Source: Phymatolithon calcareum (Eukaryota > Rhodophyta > Florideophyceae > Hapalidiales). Taken from it: a DNA stretch of 64,000 nucleotides. Positions 30,445 through 40,854 of this stretch are shown one piece after another. The stretch is from contig OZ345354.1 of NCBI GenBank assembly GCA_977006965.1, positions 372,001 through 436,000 on the forward strand, in the 5' to 3' direction. The stretch's first letter is position 1. Each line of letters starts with the position of its first letter. The position numbers were made by a program, and so were the translations under genes. Below the pieces are notes generated by a model that worked only from the letters and a program-made list of their open reading frames with translations, did no database searches and was not told where the DNA came from.

Positions 30445-30931
30445 ACAGTCCACTCTTTTGAGTGAAGTTTTTCTTGTTTACAGAGGATATCAACGTGCGT
30501 CAGGCACTCTTCCGTTTCCATCAATAGACCAAGTCAGTTTACTTTCAGCACAACTTATTAAATCCAGTACTGTAGAACACCTGCACCTGCCCTAAAACCG
30601 TGGCCATGCTTGCGATATTCAATTATGCCTAGTCATCTATTAATCCTTGGTTTCATGGGCTCTGTTGCACATTCCGGAACCAGTTGAGAATCATGCATTT
30701 GAATCAAGAAAGGTAGTCTGTCATCAGCTATTTTGAAATTCATAGTTGCAGTGGCTGTGCCAACTAAAAGATATCAGTTGTCCCATTTCGCTGTGCGCTT
30801 GGTCTTGAAATTTCCTTTCATCGTTCCCGTGTATTTGGAACACCGCTGTCAAGGGACTGCATGATCTTGAAAGCGATTAGCGGGAACACATCTCATTGCG
30901 TTACTTGCAGAAGTGACTTTGTGTTGAGTAT
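30445..30931. other. Convergent 3' intergenic stretch
   Basis: Between the ePHD gene and UPF2 stops; nothing recognised. Confidence 0.4.
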
Positions 30932-33900
30932 TCAGCGCCGAGGTTTGGGTTTAAACAATGTCGAGAGCAGAGCCATTTCATCTGCTGAGCGCTGCTCTTT
31001 GATGCTCTGCTCTTTCGCACGTGCATCCTGCTGAGTCCGCAGAGGAACGACTCGATCCAGACTATCCTCATCATCACCATTGACGACAATGCTGCTCTCC
31101 AAAACAAGTCGTTTCTTTTCAGCCTGCACAGCCGCTTCAGCGTTTTCGCTTTCCTTTGCCGCCACGGCCAGGGAGCTTGTCGCCGGTACAGCAAGGTCCT
31201 GAATTTGGCTCTTTCCACCTTTACGAACCAAAAACTTAAAGTCAACCCGGACCTCTTTCGTTCGTTTCTTCCGATCCCAGCGAGAACCTGGTGACTTAGT
31301 GCTCCCGTCTGATTTCATGCCGTTTACCGCGGCAGCTGCAGCTGCTGCGCGATCGGCAGCAATTTTTTGGGCCATTAAGCCCATCGGAATAGCCATGCGG
31401 TTTAATGTTGGAACTCGAGAAGGTGACTCTCGGGCTGTTTGAACTGCAGCCGCAGTAATGGCGGCAAGCTCTCTCTCAAACGCCTCTTCTTCACCCGTCT
31501 TTGGTCCTTGACTCTTCTCCAGAATGAGTTCATCTTCCTCGTCCTCATCGTCATCATCCTCGTCCTCATCATCCTCGTCGTCCACATCAAGATCATCATC
31601 AGAGTCCAATGGTTCATCTTCGGATCCGCCATCAACCTCAAAATCATTCGTAGTGGATGCGCGCTCCTCCTCCTCCTCATCATCATCGTAGTCATCGGAC
31701 ATATCTGCTTCAGACCCGGATACATTTTCGTCGTCAAGGTCTTCTTCGACGGAGGACTCTGAAATGTCAGCGTTTCCACCGGGGGTCACAACGTTTCCAG
31801 AATGACTCTCGATGCCTTCATTCTTGTTCTTGGCGGAAGCTGCTTGAGGGCTGGGACTGGAAACGTCGCCCAATTGACTGTTCGAGTCCAATGCGGGCGA
31901 CGATTTGTTGAGCCCATCAAGTTGTGGAGATACCGCTTTCGGTGAACTAGCAGCATTGGGAGATATGGATTCGTGTACAGGAGCTTGAATGACTGAGCGA
32001 ATAGGAAGTGTGACCAGGGCAAAGTCCAACGGGGTTTGCTCTATTTCCGACACTTGTTTCAGAGCGTCTTCCAGCGTTTTGCACCGTTTCCATTGCTGTT
32101 CGACATTTGCATTCGGTACTGGTTTGGACATAGATGCGCGCTTCTCCCTCTTGTCTGACTCTCTCGATCGGATTCGAATACGGGACGAGTTTTCTGTTAG
32201 AACTCTGCGACCAGATTGCTTTTCATGGAAGGCATTTTGCATCGATTCCAGACGTGTCATTCTCTCAAAGGCATCATCCACAATGTGATCCACGTGCAAT
32301 GGCAATTGTTCCCCAAACCCAGCTTGACCAGCTTTGCAGAATACATAGCGTTCAAAGAACGCCCAGAACACTTCCAGCTTCCGGCGCTGTTCATGCAATA
32401 GAGTTGCTCCACAGGTCTCTAGTAAAGTGCAAGTGAGTCGAATGCGGAAAAAATCTTTCGGTGGATCAGGTGCGGTCTGATACGAGGAATTCCCGGCTGT
32501 ACGCCTGGCTTGAATATCTACATTTGAGTCACCAGGCGTATTGTCCAGGCTCGCTCCTGGAGACAAAGCCTCAGGAAGGACATTGCCGTCCACGTTCAAC
32601 GATATGGTAGAGCTGGTTCGGTCAGAAGGAGCATCAGCCGGGGCTTCGTGGCCCAGAGCGATGAATTGGTACAGGACAAAAAAGACATGCGCCTCACCGA
32701 TCACATGGGCATTGTAGAGTTCACCGAGAAGGGCAACTTCGGAAACTCGACGTTGACTATCACGTCCATCATTTCGTTCCATACCCGACCGGACAGCTTC
32801 CAAGATGCCATCCACGACGCCTACGAGTACTTCTTTGCGGAATTTGCCAACTGCAGAAATCAACTGCGCAACTTGAGGAATGGTTGAAAACTTGACACGG
32901 GAAACGTTGACAAATTTCTTAATGACGTAGAGCTGAAGCTCATCATCCCACGGCAGTCTTTTCATCTGCATCGCTGTCCACCTCACGTTCTCCGCTGTTA
33001 GCCACGAATAGATTAAGCGACGAATGTACTCATGCATCGGCGGTCGAACTTTGCGCCGCTGCAACTTAATTCCGCTTGATGGCTTAGCAGCGAAGAATGC
33101 AGTTTCAACAAGAGTATTGTGCCGTGCTTCAAGATTTTTGACGGATTTCAGTCTCCAGACCGTGTCTAGTAGATTTCCCATTCGGAGGGAGCTTGCCGGC
33201 GTAAGGTAAATCATTCGCCCGCAAGTTTCTAACAAGTGGCATGCTATGTCCACTCTGTGTCCAGAAAAGTCTTTCATGCAGATGGCAAGTAAAGAAAAAA
33301 TTGTTCCAAAGTCAACCATCCGAAACTTGACGTATTCTCCAAGATAACGAGCGGTTTTGATGCAAGAGGCAAGAGTTTTCTCATCAACGTCCGTTCGACC
33401 AGCCAGAAAGCGAAAATCTTCTTCAAGGCTCCCAGCAACATTCTGTGCCACCTCTGGGTAAGCTTGCCGAAGACTAGCAGCAATTCTTGCATACGCTGGC
33501 AATACATTCAGTTTCTGCGCCGACACCTGAATCAAAGATTTCGACAGCCTCTTTGTCGGGTTTCGACTGTTTTCTGCTACGATGATAAACTGATTTGTGA
33601 ACCGATCAGCATTCTCCCTGGTTTCCGTTGCGCCCAAACGAGCAAGTAGATTATCGAGAGAAGGATTCTTATCACCTTTCCTCCGCGACGACGAGCGACC
33701 TGACCCTGTTACCTTCTCCAATTCGCTCTTTGAAGAAGACTCTGCGTTGAGCTTTGTAGAATCTTGTGATGCTCCGACTACAGTTTTTGTTTCATTCGCC
33801 GGAATATGATCAACTTTCGCTTTCGCATTGTCTTGAGCTGGCCCTTTCGCTTTAACATTATCAATAGCTGAGTTCTCGTCTTTTCCGTTCGGCAGTGCTG

Positions 33901-35542
33901 CTCCTCCATCTGAGCCACGAGGACCGATATTTGCGAAATCGTTATAAAATGCACGCTCTTCTTCACTGGCAAACAACTGTTCCGCGTCTTGACCACTTTC
34001 GAAATCCAGGTCACGATACCTTGCACTGGAGCCGGCACCAACGACTGATATTCCAATATTTCCCTCCCGCGCTTTCGCCTTGCTGAGTTCAATTTCATCA
34101 GCTAGCTTCGAAATTGGACTAGGCGGATCCTGACCAAGCGCTTCCGCGATGGTGCCACATGCGGAAAACACCCGCTCGCAGATTTGAAGGGCTTCGTCAT
34201 GTTTGGCAGCAGTGGCATCATCAACGGATCCTTTCGTCTGTCGCGCACGCAATGTGGCATACTCTGCTTTCCGAAGTTCCTGTCTTGCGTCATCGTACAG
34301 TTTGCTGACTTCTCCCTTGTAATACGACTCCAGAGCAGTAGTAATCGTCTGTTTCGTTTGCAGAGACGCTATTTCATCTTCCCAGGACGCAACAGGAGAG
34401 TTTTTCGCGGTCCCCACGTTAGGTCGAAGCAGTAGAAATCGAGATACAGCGCGCACAAAGCTGGCGACAACACTTAAATTACCCACGGCGGCCTCGCGGG
34501 AATCGCGGACTGACTTCATCAGTTCACGGAGTACAGATATTACAGCAGCAACGTCAGGATACATTCCAACAACAAACAATTCAACAAGAAGTCGCATGGC
34601 TCCTTTTCTGCCCGAAAGATCTTTCCCAGCCGTAGCATGTGTAGAGAGTACTATCGTGGATAAGACGGAAGAAAGTTGGGCAGCGAAATCATCAAAACGT
34701 TGGTGTAGCTCACTGCACAAGATAGAAGCATATTCGGTGTCTGCAGATCGGAGCTTGCTTTCAGAAATAGCAGCAACTACTTCCGATATGTATCGTGATA
34801 AATTAAGAGAGCGAACGTCAGCGAGCAAGGATTTGTGACTGTCTTCAGTGATCCCACCGCCACGAAGCTTTCGAATGAACCCCGTGCATTTCTTAAGAGA
34901 AGAATCCAGTTTGCGCAACTCGGTCTCCGAGATCCGGGGGGTGGACGGCGACTCCCCACAGTACGCCAAGTTAATGATGCGCTGCTCTCTTCGCCTTGCG
35001 GATAGCTCCGCAGCTATGGCAGCATTCTTTTCTTGTTCTTTCCGCTCAGCCTCTCGTCGTTCCTCCTCTTTAAGTTCCGCTTCTTTCCGCTCAGTTTCTT
35101 TGCGTTCAGCCTCCTGGCGCTCCGCTTCCAACCGTTCAGCTTCCAAGCGCTCCGCTTCTTCTGCTCTCTCTTTCAACAACGCATCCTCTACAGCTTTCGG
35201 CTGCTTTTTCTTCATTGATGTCTCTTGGTTGCCACCACTTCCAGAACCACGCAAGGCAATGGAATCAGGAGATGGTACCGAGTTGCGCTCATTGCCTCTG
35301 CCCCTTGGCCCGCGACCTGACGGTCCGCGCCCATTTCTGCGTTCTCTCTGATGGACGGATTCGGCTCCTGAGATGGATTGGTCTTTTTCTTGTCTCGCGT
35401 TCGCCGAGTATTGTTCGCCGTCCTGGCCGCGGGGAATCGGCCCGGAGCGCTGCTCACTAGATGCAGTCGCCGCACCGCCCCTCGAACCCCCTCGACGTCG
35501 TCTGCTGCGGCCGCGGTGTTCTTCACGGCGACCGTTCTTCAT
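30932..35542 (-). CDS. UPF2: UPF2/NMD2, nonsense-mediated decay factor
   Basis: Single exon, 1536 residues. UPF2 bridges UPF1 and UPF3 in the cytoplasmic mRNA surveillance complex. The N-terminus is RG-rich (residues 1-80), then a charged coiled-coil-like stretch of repeated EAER(L/Q/K) units (about 125-170). MIF4G domain 1 starts SLKKCTGFIRKLRGGG and runs about 205-430. MIF4G 2 is about 630-820 (LDNLLARLG...RYLGEYVKFRM...HLLETCGRMIYLTP). MIF4G 3, which binds UPF3 in known proteins, is about 830-1050. A strongly acidic Asp/Glu tract lies around 1280-1330. The C-terminal UPF1-binding segment reads VRVDFKFLVRKGGKSQIQDLAVPATSSLA (split here: FKFLVRKGGKSQ, then DLAVPATSSLA) near 1415-1465. It is larger than the human protein and unbroken. 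Divergent from bystin. Confidence 0.95.
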   Translation of the reverse strand: MKNGRREEHRGRSRRRRGGSRGGAATASSEQRSGPIPRGQDGEQYSANARQEKDQSISGAESVHQRERRNGRGPSGRGPRGRGNERNSVPSPDSIALRGSGSGGNQETSMKKKQPKAVEDALLKERAEEAERLEAERLEAERQEAERKETERKEAELKEEERREAERKEQEKNAAIAAELSARRREQRIINLAYCGESPSTPRISETELRKLDSSLKKCTGFIRKLRGGGITEDSHKSLLADVRSLNLSRYISEVVAAISESKLRSADTEYASILCSELHQRFDDFAAQLSSVLSTIVLSTHATAGKDLSGRKGAMRLLVELFVVGMYPDVAAVISVLRELMKSVRDSREAAVGNLSVVASFVRAVSRFLLLRPNVGTAKNSPVASWEDEIASLQTKQTITTALESYYKGEVSKLYDDARQELRKAEYATLRARQTKGSVDDATAAKHDEALQICERVFSACGTIAEALGQDPPSPISKLADEIELSKAKAREGNIGISVVGAGSSARYRDLDFESGQDAEQLFASEEERAFYNDFANIGPRGSDGGAALPNGKDENSAIDNVKAKGPAQDNAKAKVDHIPANETKTVVGASQDSTKLNAESSSKSELEKVTGSGRSSSRRKGDKNPSLDNLLARLGATETRENADRFTNQFIIVAENSRNPTKRLSKSLIQVSAQKLNVLPAYARIAASLRQAYPEVAQNVAGSLEEDFRFLAGRTDVDEKTLASCIKTARYLGEYVKFRMVDFGTIFSLLAICMKDFSGHRVDIACHLLETCGRMIYLTPASSLRMGNLLDTVWRLKSVKNLEARHNTLVETAFFAAKPSSGIKLQRRKVRPPMHEYIRRLIYSWLTAENVRWTAMQMKRLPWDDELQLYVIKKFVNVSRVKFSTIPQVAQLISAVGKFRKEVLVGVVDGILEAVRSGMERNDGRDSQRRVSEVALLGELYNAHVIGEAHVFFVLYQFIALGHEAPADAPSDRTSSTISLNVDGNVLPEALSPGASLDNTPGDSNVDIQARRTAGNSSYQTAPDPPKDFFRIRLTCTLLETCGATLLHEQRRKLEVFWAFFERYVFCKAGQAGFGEQLPLHVDHIVDDAFERMTRLESMQNAFHEKQSGRRVLTENSSRIRIRSRESDKREKRASMSKPVPNANVEQQWKRCKTLEDALKQVSEIEQTPLDFALVTLPIRSVIQAPVHESISPNAASSPKAVSPQLDGLNKSSPALDSNSQLGDVSSPSPQAASAKNKNEGIESHSGNVVTPGGNADISESSVEEDLDDENVSGSEADMSDDYDDDEEEEERASTTNDFEVDGGSEDEPLDSDDDLDVDDEDDEDEDDDDEDEEDELILEKSQGPKTGEEEAFERELAAITAAAVQTARESPSRVPTLNRMAIPMGLMAQKIAADRAAAAAAAVNGMKSDGSTKSPGSRWDRKKRTKEVRVDFKFLVRKGGKSQIQDLAVPATSSLAVAAKESENAEAAVQAEKKRLVLESSIVVNGDDEDSLDRVVPLRTQQDARAKEQSIKEQRSADEMALLSTLFKPKPRR

Positions 35543-35971
35543 CGCCGGAAATGAAAGCGCGGAGCATTAGTGCAGCACAGTCTGAACATGGATTAATTGC
35601 CGTTGCGGCGGAAGGTTGACAACTTCGTCTAGGCTTCATTTCAGTGCAGTCTCAGAAATTATGAGTTTTCTAATGATCCAACTTCGCTGGTCGAAAGTGC
35701 AGACTTTTTGAAAAAGCTCACAGGACCGGCATCAAAAATGTAACAAATTGCCGATCTGTCGTCTTGAAATTACACATCTTGGTTCAACCTTTTCTATATT
35801 TGTCAAAAACTAGCCAATAAACATAGTGTGACATTGAGCCTGAAAACGAGCCTCTACATCTGTTTTATCATAAGATCGACGACGGGATTTTGATGCACAT
35901 CAGAACCAGGATTCAACCTTATCCTCGAGAGCCGGCCGAGCAGTCGGTCAGTTGAACTATTTCTAGCCGCG
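35543..35971. promoter_or_regulatory. Bidirectional promoter region of UPF2 and bystin
   Basis: The start codons of UPF2 (-) and bystin (+) are 429 bases apart with no other gene between. I see no defined core promoter element; the claim rests on geometry. Confidence 0.5.
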
Positions 35972-37672
35972 ATGGGGAAAAAGCGAATGAGGCAAGCTGG
36001 CAGTCGCGGAACAGCAAGTACAGGAGAGTCTGCAAGTGGCCAGATCCTTCACTCACAGTCTTTGGCTGACGACGTGCTGGAGGCGCGCGATGCTGAATTT
36101 GCGGCGGAAAAGAAACAATCGGACCGAGCAAAGCGCCAGAAATTGTCAGCTGAACAAGAATTTGCTGCAGCCAAGCGGATTGAAAGGCAGGCGAAGTTGA
36201 AGCTGAAAAAAGCGAAAACCGTTGATGCCCGTGCCGCCAGCCTCAAGGAATATCGCCGAGCGGTAAGCAGACGAAAAGAGCTTTCAGATGTCGTAGAAGG
36301 TGTTGCAGCGGTTTCAGTGAATTCCGATGAGGAAGGGGGCGCGGTGGATGCCAAAACATCGGCCCGAATTTTGAAGCAGGCGCAGGAGCAGCAGGAAGAG
36401 ATCAGTCTGGAAGAAAGTCGCAATTACTCCGCTGCAGTGAAAACTGCTAAAGCCACTTCTATCCTCAACGATGTCGGTAAGCCCGCTGCAGAGCGCGATG
36501 TCTCCATATTCCAAGACTCATCTGACGACGACAGCGGTGAAGACGACTTTGAACCGGAAGCCGTCGTTGATACAAGGCCGATATCGAGTGTCCTTGAGGC
36601 CAAGAGCAGCGAGATGCAAGATGTTGCACCCGTGGACCTCAAGTTTTTGGATGGTACTGCAGTTACGGAAGAAGACGAACTGGCGCTCTCCATGTTCGAG
36701 AATGGGGGTGCTAGGAAGATGGACGATGCCGACATTAATGATGAGAGCGGTGCTCCTCGAGGCCCTATGGTTGTGGACTTCATTATGGAAAAGATAAGGG
36801 AAGTGGAAGAAGCTGCAGCGCGAGCAGCAGCGGAGGCCGCGGATCCCGAATGGGCAGCGCGAGAGAAGAAAATTGCGGAAGTCTACAACCTGGTGGGAAA
36901 AATTCTGTCACGGTATCGGAGTGGAAAGGTTCCGAAGGCGTTCAAGGTGATTCCGAAACTGAAGAACTGGGAAGAGCTTGTATACATGACTCGTCCAGAT
37001 AGCTGGACTCCTGCTGCAACATTCATGGCGACTCGCATTCTATCCTCAAATCTGACGGCAAAAGAAGTCGAGCGCTTCTATAGAGACATTTTGCTTCCCC
37101 GGTGCTTGGAAGATATTAGCGAGAACAAGAAGTTGAACTATCACCATTACCAAGCTCTGCAGAAGGCTGCCTACAAACCAGATGCATTCAACAAAGGAAT
37201 CCTTTTCCCATTGTGTGAGAGTCGTGCGTGCACTTTGCGACAGGCAACTGTTATCGGATCCGTTTTGTCGAAAGTGTCCATACCAATGCTCCATTCTGCT
37301 GCAGCGCTCATGTATATATCAGATTTGCCGTGGTCTCCAACTAACTCGATTTTTATTAGCGTACTTCTTGACAAAAGGTATGCACTACCTTATCGGGTTA
37401 TTGATTCTCTCGTCGAGCATTTTGTGAAAATGAAAACGGATACGCGAGCTCTCCCGTTGCTGTGGCATCGGTCTCTATTGGTGTTTGCGCAGCGGTATAA
37501 GATGGAGCTCGAAATGCGCCAAAAGGAGCAATTGAAATTGCTGATGCGGGTGCAGTTCCACGCACAAATTACACCCGAGATCAGACGAGAGTTGTTTTCC
37601 GCGCGAAACCGCGGAGACCAGTTCGATCCGGATGTGAATATGGTTGCTCGAGCTATAGCGAAGGCTGCGTAG
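35972..37672 (+). CDS. BYSL: Bystin/Enp1, 40S ribosome biogenesis factor
   Basis: Single exon, 566 residues. Bystin (yeast Enp1) is a helical-repeat component of the 90S and pre-40S particles, acting with Ltv1 and others in nucleolar maturation and export. The N-terminal 260 residues are charged (Lys/Arg- and Ala-rich helices, an acidic SSDDDSGEDDFE patch). The conserved domain starts near residue 295: VYNLVGKILSRYRSGKVPKAF, KVIPKLKNWEEL, TRPDSWTPAATFMATRIL, DISENKKLNYHHYQALQKAAYKP, FKGIL-type NKGILFPLCESRACTLRQA, SKVSIPMLHSAAAL, FISVLLDKRYALPYRVIDSLV. These are intact, and length is in the family's upper range. The PAT-like retrotransposon begins 201 bases after its stop. Confidence 0.96.
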   Translation: MGKKRMRQAGSRGTASTGESASGQILHSQSLADDVLEARDAEFAAEKKQSDRAKRQKLSAEQEFAAAKRIERQAKLKLKKAKTVDARAASLKEYRRAVSRRKELSDVVEGVAAVSVNSDEEGGAVDAKTSARILKQAQEQQEEISLEESRNYSAAVKTAKATSILNDVGKPAAERDVSIFQDSSDDDSGEDDFEPEAVVDTRPISSVLEAKSSEMQDVAPVDLKFLDGTAVTEEDELALSMFENGGARKMDDADINDESGAPRGPMVVDFIMEKIREVEEAAARAAAEAADPEWAAREKKIAEVYNLVGKILSRYRSGKVPKAFKVIPKLKNWEELVYMTRPDSWTPAATFMATRILSSNLTAKEVERFYRDILLPRCLEDISENKKLNYHHYQALQKAAYKPDAFNKGILFPLCESRACTLRQATVIGSVLSKVSIPMLHSAAALMYISDLPWSPTNSIFISVLLDKRYALPYRVIDSLVEHFVKMKTDTRALPLLWHRSLLVFAQRYKMELEMRQKEQLKLLMRVQFHAQITPEIRRELFSARNRGDQFDPDVNMVARAIAKAA

Positions 37673-37872
37673 AGTCCAAGTCTACAGTAGGTTTCAGATA
37701 AATGTCTTTGCCGGACGTCGTTCCATGCTGCACGTTGTGTATGAGAGAGAGGAAGCGAGAGAGATTTGGTTTGAGGAAATTCGCTACATGGACGGAAAAA
37801 GCGTGTAAAATTCGCTAAATCGGCATCCTAATTTAATTACTACTCATCCGCTATGATACGCAGAGCACTCTA

Positions 37873-38037
37873 TACGTTTCGGTATACGCTGTATGTCTCT
37901 GTAATTATTCGGCACTTGTGCCGCGTTGCGATCTGGACACGTGGCACTTACACCAACAACGCGGCGCCACTGCGGACTACTACTCGCATCGCGGTTCACG
38001 ACAGCGGTCGACTTTGGGCAGTCAACCGCTTCTCTCG
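37873..38037 (+). repeat. A1 repeat of the PAT-like element
   Basis: Identical to 42097-42261 except at three positions; begins TACGTTTCGG. Left terminal half of the split direct repeat. Confidence 0.92.
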
Positions 38038-38107
38038 AAGCGATTTTTCCCTGTGCAGAGCACAGTGGTTTGACACCTCCAGGGACTCCGTCCTCTGGAG
38101 TTCGGAT

Positions 38108-39148
38108 ATGTCAGGATCACATCCAGAAGGTGTAGCTAACGTCCTAATTCCCGGTCTCGACGATCGCGCAACTGCAGCCCTCACCACACTATTTGACGCG
38201 AGACTCGACCCCCGTCTTGACGCCCTCGTGTCGCGCCTAGGTCTCGGTGATGCCTAGACGCGCGATGCAGGTTCAGCGCCTCCCACAGATCCCGAGATTA
38301 CCGCTAGAGGCGGTGCTGCCGGATCCGGGAGTGGGTCTGGGGACGATACCATCGGCGATACCGGTGGTAGACCAGCCGAGCAAGTCGACGTTGACCCGAG
38401 TCCCTCCCCGAGTGGACCGATCGGGGACGTTGCACAAGTCCCCGACTCCAGTGAAGACGAGTCGGACCCGGAGGGGGTTACGGCAGACATCAACGCCCAG
38501 GCTTTCACCCCTTCGTGGTACGAGGCCCTACGTGGCCGTGAGGTCCTCCCACAGTTTCACATCCCCGATCGGTTCAGCCCCCAGTACCCCGTTCTCTTCG
38601 ACCCAGAGTCATCCCTCCACTACCGCCACTTTGCCTCAGCTACTAAGGGGAGACTTGCTGAGGCCAGTAGCCTCTACGCATCGGCTGCGTACTGCACGGC
38701 CATTGCCAACGCCACCCTCAGCCTTGAAGAGAGTCTTCGTGCACTCCGAGAGTCGATCCCAGCCGCGAACACAACTCTCCGTACGAGTCTCTCTGACGCA
38801 ATCCGCAGGTCATCCGATATTCAGCTCGCCCAATACTGGATCTACGAGCTGCACGCATCGCGCTACGAAGTTCTCTGCGAACGCGAAGGAGCCAGCGGCG
38901 TCGCGGACGCCTCCCTACTCGAGGCGTACATTGGCGCTCCGGCCGCTTACAGCGCGGCGGGAAGCCAAGCATTTCGTCGGCAGCAGGTCCAGACCATCCG
39001 TTCCGCTGCTCAGGTCACTGGGCGGAGGGCGCAAGGTCCGACGGGAGCTTCTAGAGGACCTGAACGGGAGCGTTCGGGAGCATTCACCCGCCCATCCCAG
39101 CCCAAGGGACGAAGCTCACGCTCCAATCGAGGCAAGGCGCGCCAGTAA
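38108..39148 (+). pseudogene. Gag-like ORF of the PAT-like element, one in-frame stop
   Basis: From ATG 38108 (MSGSHPEGVANVLIPGLDD) the frame runs to TAA 39146-39148, interrupted only by TAG at 38255-38257. About 346 codons. The middle is acidic and Gly/Ser/Pro-rich. The second half is helical (SLEESLRALRESIPAANTTL, QLAQYWIYELHASRYEVL), and the C-terminus is basic Arg/Ser/Gly-rich, as in nucleic-acid-binding Gag tails. Without the stop it would be a normal DIRS/PAT Gag. The TAG may be a mutation or a readthrough site. The following ORF's ATG overlaps the TAA by one base (TAATG). Confidence 0.75.
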
Positions 39149-40854
39149 TGGAGTTCCCTCCATATGTGGCGGTAGGACCTGCCTTTCGCACGTGGGAGAA
39201 GCTGGGCGCAGCGCCCTGGTTAGTCCGCCAGCTTCGGTTTGGCATCCAGCTGCCCTGGACTCAATTTCCATCCCACCTACCTCTTCGCCCATATCCCCTC
39301 GGGCCCAAGGAGGAGATCTTCGCAAAAGAGGAGGTAAGACGGTGGGAAGGACTCGAGTTCGCTCGAAAGGCGACACGCGCAGAACTAGAGGAGATCCGTT
39401 CCATCGGGTGCGTTTCGCCAGCCTTTGTGACCAACATGGACACAAAGCCCCGACTAGTCGTCGACTACAGTCGCGTGAACGAGTGCCTGGAGGACCGCTC
39501 GTTTCGCATGGACCAGCTGGGGGACCTCGCTCCCCATCTAAACCCCGGCGACTCGCTCTTCAAAGCGGATATCAGCGACGCGTACTATCACCTCCGCCTT
39601 CGACCGGAGGACCACATGCGTCTCGCTTTCGCCGTAGGAGAAATCATGTTCATCCCGCACTGCCTGAACTGCGGTCTGAAAGTAGCCCCGTGGTTCTTCA
39701 CAAAGGCTATGAGGCCAGTTGTAGGCCACCTCCGAACTCGGGGCCACCGGATATTTTCCTACCGAGACGACTTTTTCGGTGCAGCGGCAGCAGGAACACC
39801 AGACGGCATATCGGGACATGCAGAGACGGTGGCGCTGCGAGACGAAATGGCCACTTTATTTGCCTCTCTGGGCCTCCGTCTACACCCAAACAAGTGCAAT
39901 TTTACCGGCACGACATGCCTCGAGATTTTAGGAATATTGGTGGACACCAAAGCGCAAATGTTCCTCCTATCTCCAAAGAAGCTCGCTCGAGTCGAAATTT
40001 CTGCGCGCCGTCTTCTCGCACAAGCATCGCGCCGCCGGCGCGCCGTGTCGACGACGGCGATAAAAAGTTTCGCCGGTCTCGCCAACTCCGCTGCACCGGC
40101 GGTCGTAGACGCGAGGCTACGTCTTCGGGCCCTATTCGATTCCCTGTCGCTTCGGCATGGCATGTCGACCAAACCCTTGCGTCATCCGCGCTTGAGCCAC
40201 GCAGCCATGCGAGACTTGCGCTGGTGGGCTCGTCTCTCGGAAAACCCTCACGTAGGGCCCGAGATGTGGGGCCGCCCAACCGCGACCGTCTTCACCGATG
40301 CCAGTCTTCGGGGCTGGGGCGCTGTGTGGAATGGAAAAGTTCCACACAGCGGCTTCTTTACGGAAGCCCACGAGGGCGCGAGCATCAACGAGCTAGAGGA
40401 CCTCGCCGCCCTGTACGGGATACGCAGCTTCCTGCGCGAGGCGCGTCGGCAGCATGTATTGTTGACGAGCGACTCTCTCGCCACTGTGCACGTCGTTCGC
40501 AATATGACATCCACCTCCCCACGGATCCTCGCCCGACTTCGCGAGCTCCGCAAACTGTGCGAGTTGCACGGCGTCACGCTCTCCACGCGCCACTTACCAT
40601 CCGTTCTCAACGTTTGGGCAGATCGGCTCTCACGCCGCCGCGATTCTTTTGCGTGGGATCTACCTCGGGACGCCCAAATCCTCCTCACTCGGCGCTTCGG
40701 CCGACTGGCCGTCATGGACGGCTGTGGTCTTCCAGGGCCCACCCTCCCAACATATGGGGCCACGCCCGTAGTAATACCCCGTCCGGCCCTCACGGGCGTA
40801 TGGGCACGCCATCTTGCGCAGCGGAGAGAGGGAATTCTCATCGCCCCGCGGTAG
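39148..40854 (+). CDS. Reverse transcriptase-RNase H of the PAT-like element
   Basis: Intact 568-codon frame. RT motifs: KPRLVVDYSRVNE; motif A FKADISDAYYHLRL; motif B LNCGLKVAPWFFTKAMRP; motif C SYRDDFFG (YxDD-type catalytic Asp pair); then HPNKCNF and LEILGILVD. RNase H follows with its acidic residues in VFTDASLRGWGAVW, NELEDLAALYGI, LLTSDSLATVHVV and VLNVWADRLSR. Both enzymes appear functional. RT copies the element RNA and RNase H removes the template. The start is the ATG overlapping the gag stop, consistent with termination-reinitiation. It overlaps the YR frame by 55 bases. Confidence 0.93.
   Translation: MEFPPYVAVGPAFRTWEKLGAAPWLVRQLRFGIQLPWTQFPSHLPLRPYPLGPKEEIFAKEEVRRWEGLEFARKATRAELEEIRSIGCVSPAFVTNMDTKPRLVVDYSRVNECLEDRSFRMDQLGDLAPHLNPGDSLFKADISDAYYHLRLRPEDHMRLAFAVGEIMFIPHCLNCGLKVAPWFFTKAMRPVVGHLRTRGHRIFSYRDDFFGAAAAGTPDGISGHAETVALRDEMATLFASLGLRLHPNKCNFTGTTCLEILGILVDTKAQMFLLSPKKLARVEISARRLLAQASRRRRAVSTTAIKSFAGLANSAAPAVVDARLRLRALFDSLSLRHGMSTKPLRHPRLSHAAMRDLRWWARLSENPHVGPEMWGRPTATVFTDASLRGWGAVWNGKVPHSGFFTEAHEGASINELEDLAALYGIRSFLREARRQHVLLTSDSLATVHVVRNMTSTSPRILARLRELRKLCELHGVTLSTRHLPSVLNVWADRLSRRRDSFAWDLPRDAQILLTRRFGRLAVMDGCGLPGPTLPTYGATPVVIPRPALTGVWARHLAQRREGILIAPR

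Noticed and set aside
31540-31700. Hydrophobic plus-strand ORF opposite UPF2 (a predicted membrane protein)
   Set aside because: It is the antisense reading of the Asp/Glu-rich tract of UPF2, which always looks hydrophobic.
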